Assembly: GCA_016791465.1 (NCBI GenBank)
Contig: JAEUWE010000349.1
Location: 1 to 5,618, forward strand
Reading direction: 5' to 3'
Source: Pseudobdellovibrionaceae bacterium
GTDB taxonomy: Bacteria; Bdellovibrionota; Bdellovibrionia; Bdellovibrionales; JAMPXM01
Length of the DNA: 5,618 nt
The notes under the pieces: model-generated
What the model was told of the DNA's origin: nothing
Database searches by the model: none
The model's input: only the letters and a program-made list of their open reading frames with translations
Position numbers and translations under genes: made by a program
Part shown: positions 5,302 to 5,618 of the stretch, piece after piece
How positions within the stretch are numbered: position 1 is the stretch's first letter
Layout: each line of letters opens with the position of its first letter

Positions 5302-5618
5302 TTAAAAGCGAGCGGCCAGCACTTCAATCTCTACTTTTACACCACGGGGCAAGCCCTGAACTGCAACAGTCGAACGCGCAGGTTTTGTATCACCCATGTG
5401 CTTACTGTAAACTTCGTTCACAGCTTGAAAGTCGGCCATATCCGTCAAAAAGATTGTCGTCTTCACAACGTTCTTCAACGCAAGATCGCTGGCCGTCAAA
5501 ACCGCTTTCACATTGGCCATCACCTGCTCGGCTTGTTCAGAAACAGTCTCACCCTTTACCTGGCCAGAAACTGGATCGAGCGGAATCTGACCAGAGCAAA
5601 ATACAAAACCGTTCATCT
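5302..5618 (-). CDS. ridA: RidA-family enamine/imine deaminase (5' partial)
   Basis: Member of the RidA (YjgF/YER057c/UK114) family. These are cytosolic trimers that hydrolyse reactive enamine/imine intermediates such as 2-aminoacrylate made by PLP enzymes. About 105 of the usual 128 residues are visible. Alignment by eye with E. coli RidA puts the first visible Met (5616-5614) at about position 25, inside the family motif NGFVFCSGQIPLDP, so the real start lies off the right edge. The active-site arginine is present in PARSTV (equivalent to Arg105), as is the glutamate in VEIE (equivalent to Glu120). The reactive Cys107 of E. coli is replaced by Thr, which is tolerated in family members. Retention of the arginine favours a true RidA-type deaminase. 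The gene is the most upstream of the co-directional cluster seen here. Confidence 0.92.
   Translation of the reverse strand, partial: MNGFVFCSGQIPLDPVSGQVKGETVSEQAEQVMANVKAVLTASDLALKNVVKTTIFLTDMADFQAVNEVYSKHMGDTKPARSTVAVQGLPRGVKVEIEVLAARF

Noticed and set aside
1..5618. tRNA, rRNA, CRISPR array, insertion sequence or attachment site
   Set aside because: I looked through both strands and saw no clover-leaf pattern, spaced direct repeats, transposase frame or terminal inverted repeats; nearly all bases are in protein-coding genes.

Overview
The window reads as part of the chromosome of a diderm (Gram-negative) bacterium. It encodes an MCE-type (Mla-like) lipid transport module, a LolC/LolE-type lipoprotein-releasing permease, and a periplasmic cytochrome b562-like protein with a signal peptide. 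GC content looks close to 50% and codon use is even, with no mobile element, RNA gene or CRISPR array visible. The gene mix, including a stand-alone b562 and an Mla set without mlaB or mlaC nearby, would suit a Bdellovibrionota or other 'delta'-type lineage. That placement is a guess from general knowledge, not something the sequence proves.

Layout: six complete genes and one partial gene lie on the minus strand and are transcribed from right to left. In order they are a RidA-family deaminase (5' end off the right edge), a membrane-anchored DUF218/YdcF-SanA protein, MlaE-like permease, MlaF-like ABC protein, MlaD-like MCE protein, an unrecognised 167-residue protein, and a LolC/E-type permease. 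The gaps are 9, 48, -4, -4, -4 and 41 bases, so this is very probably one operon whose promoter lies beyond the right edge or inside an upstream gene. Three consecutive 4-base stop/start overlaps (ATGA, ATGA, GTGA) link mlaE, mlaF, mlaD and the unknown gene into one translationally coupled block. At the left edge, a cytochrome b562-family gene runs on the plus strand. It converges on the permease gene with only 9 bases between the stop codons.

How the genes fit together: MlaE, MlaF and MlaD would form an inner-membrane complex moving lipid between the inner and outer membranes. The LolC/E-type permease would act on lipoproteins, and the YdcF-like protein is also an envelope protein. The operon therefore has a cell-envelope theme, with RidA as a metabolic-maintenance outlier at its front.

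The most notable observation is that the MlaF-like ATPase is an intact reading frame with substitutions at nearly every catalytic position of an ABC ATPase: Walker A Lys to Gln, Q-loop Gln to Glu, signature SGG to SSG, Walker B Glu to Asp, and H-loop His to Arg. The A-loop tyrosine, Walker B aspartate, D-loop and overall fold remain. It looks like a pseudo-ATPase kept in a conserved operon position. The LolC/E permease also has no LolD gene beside it, so the window holds two ABC-type permeases and no recognisably competent ATPase.
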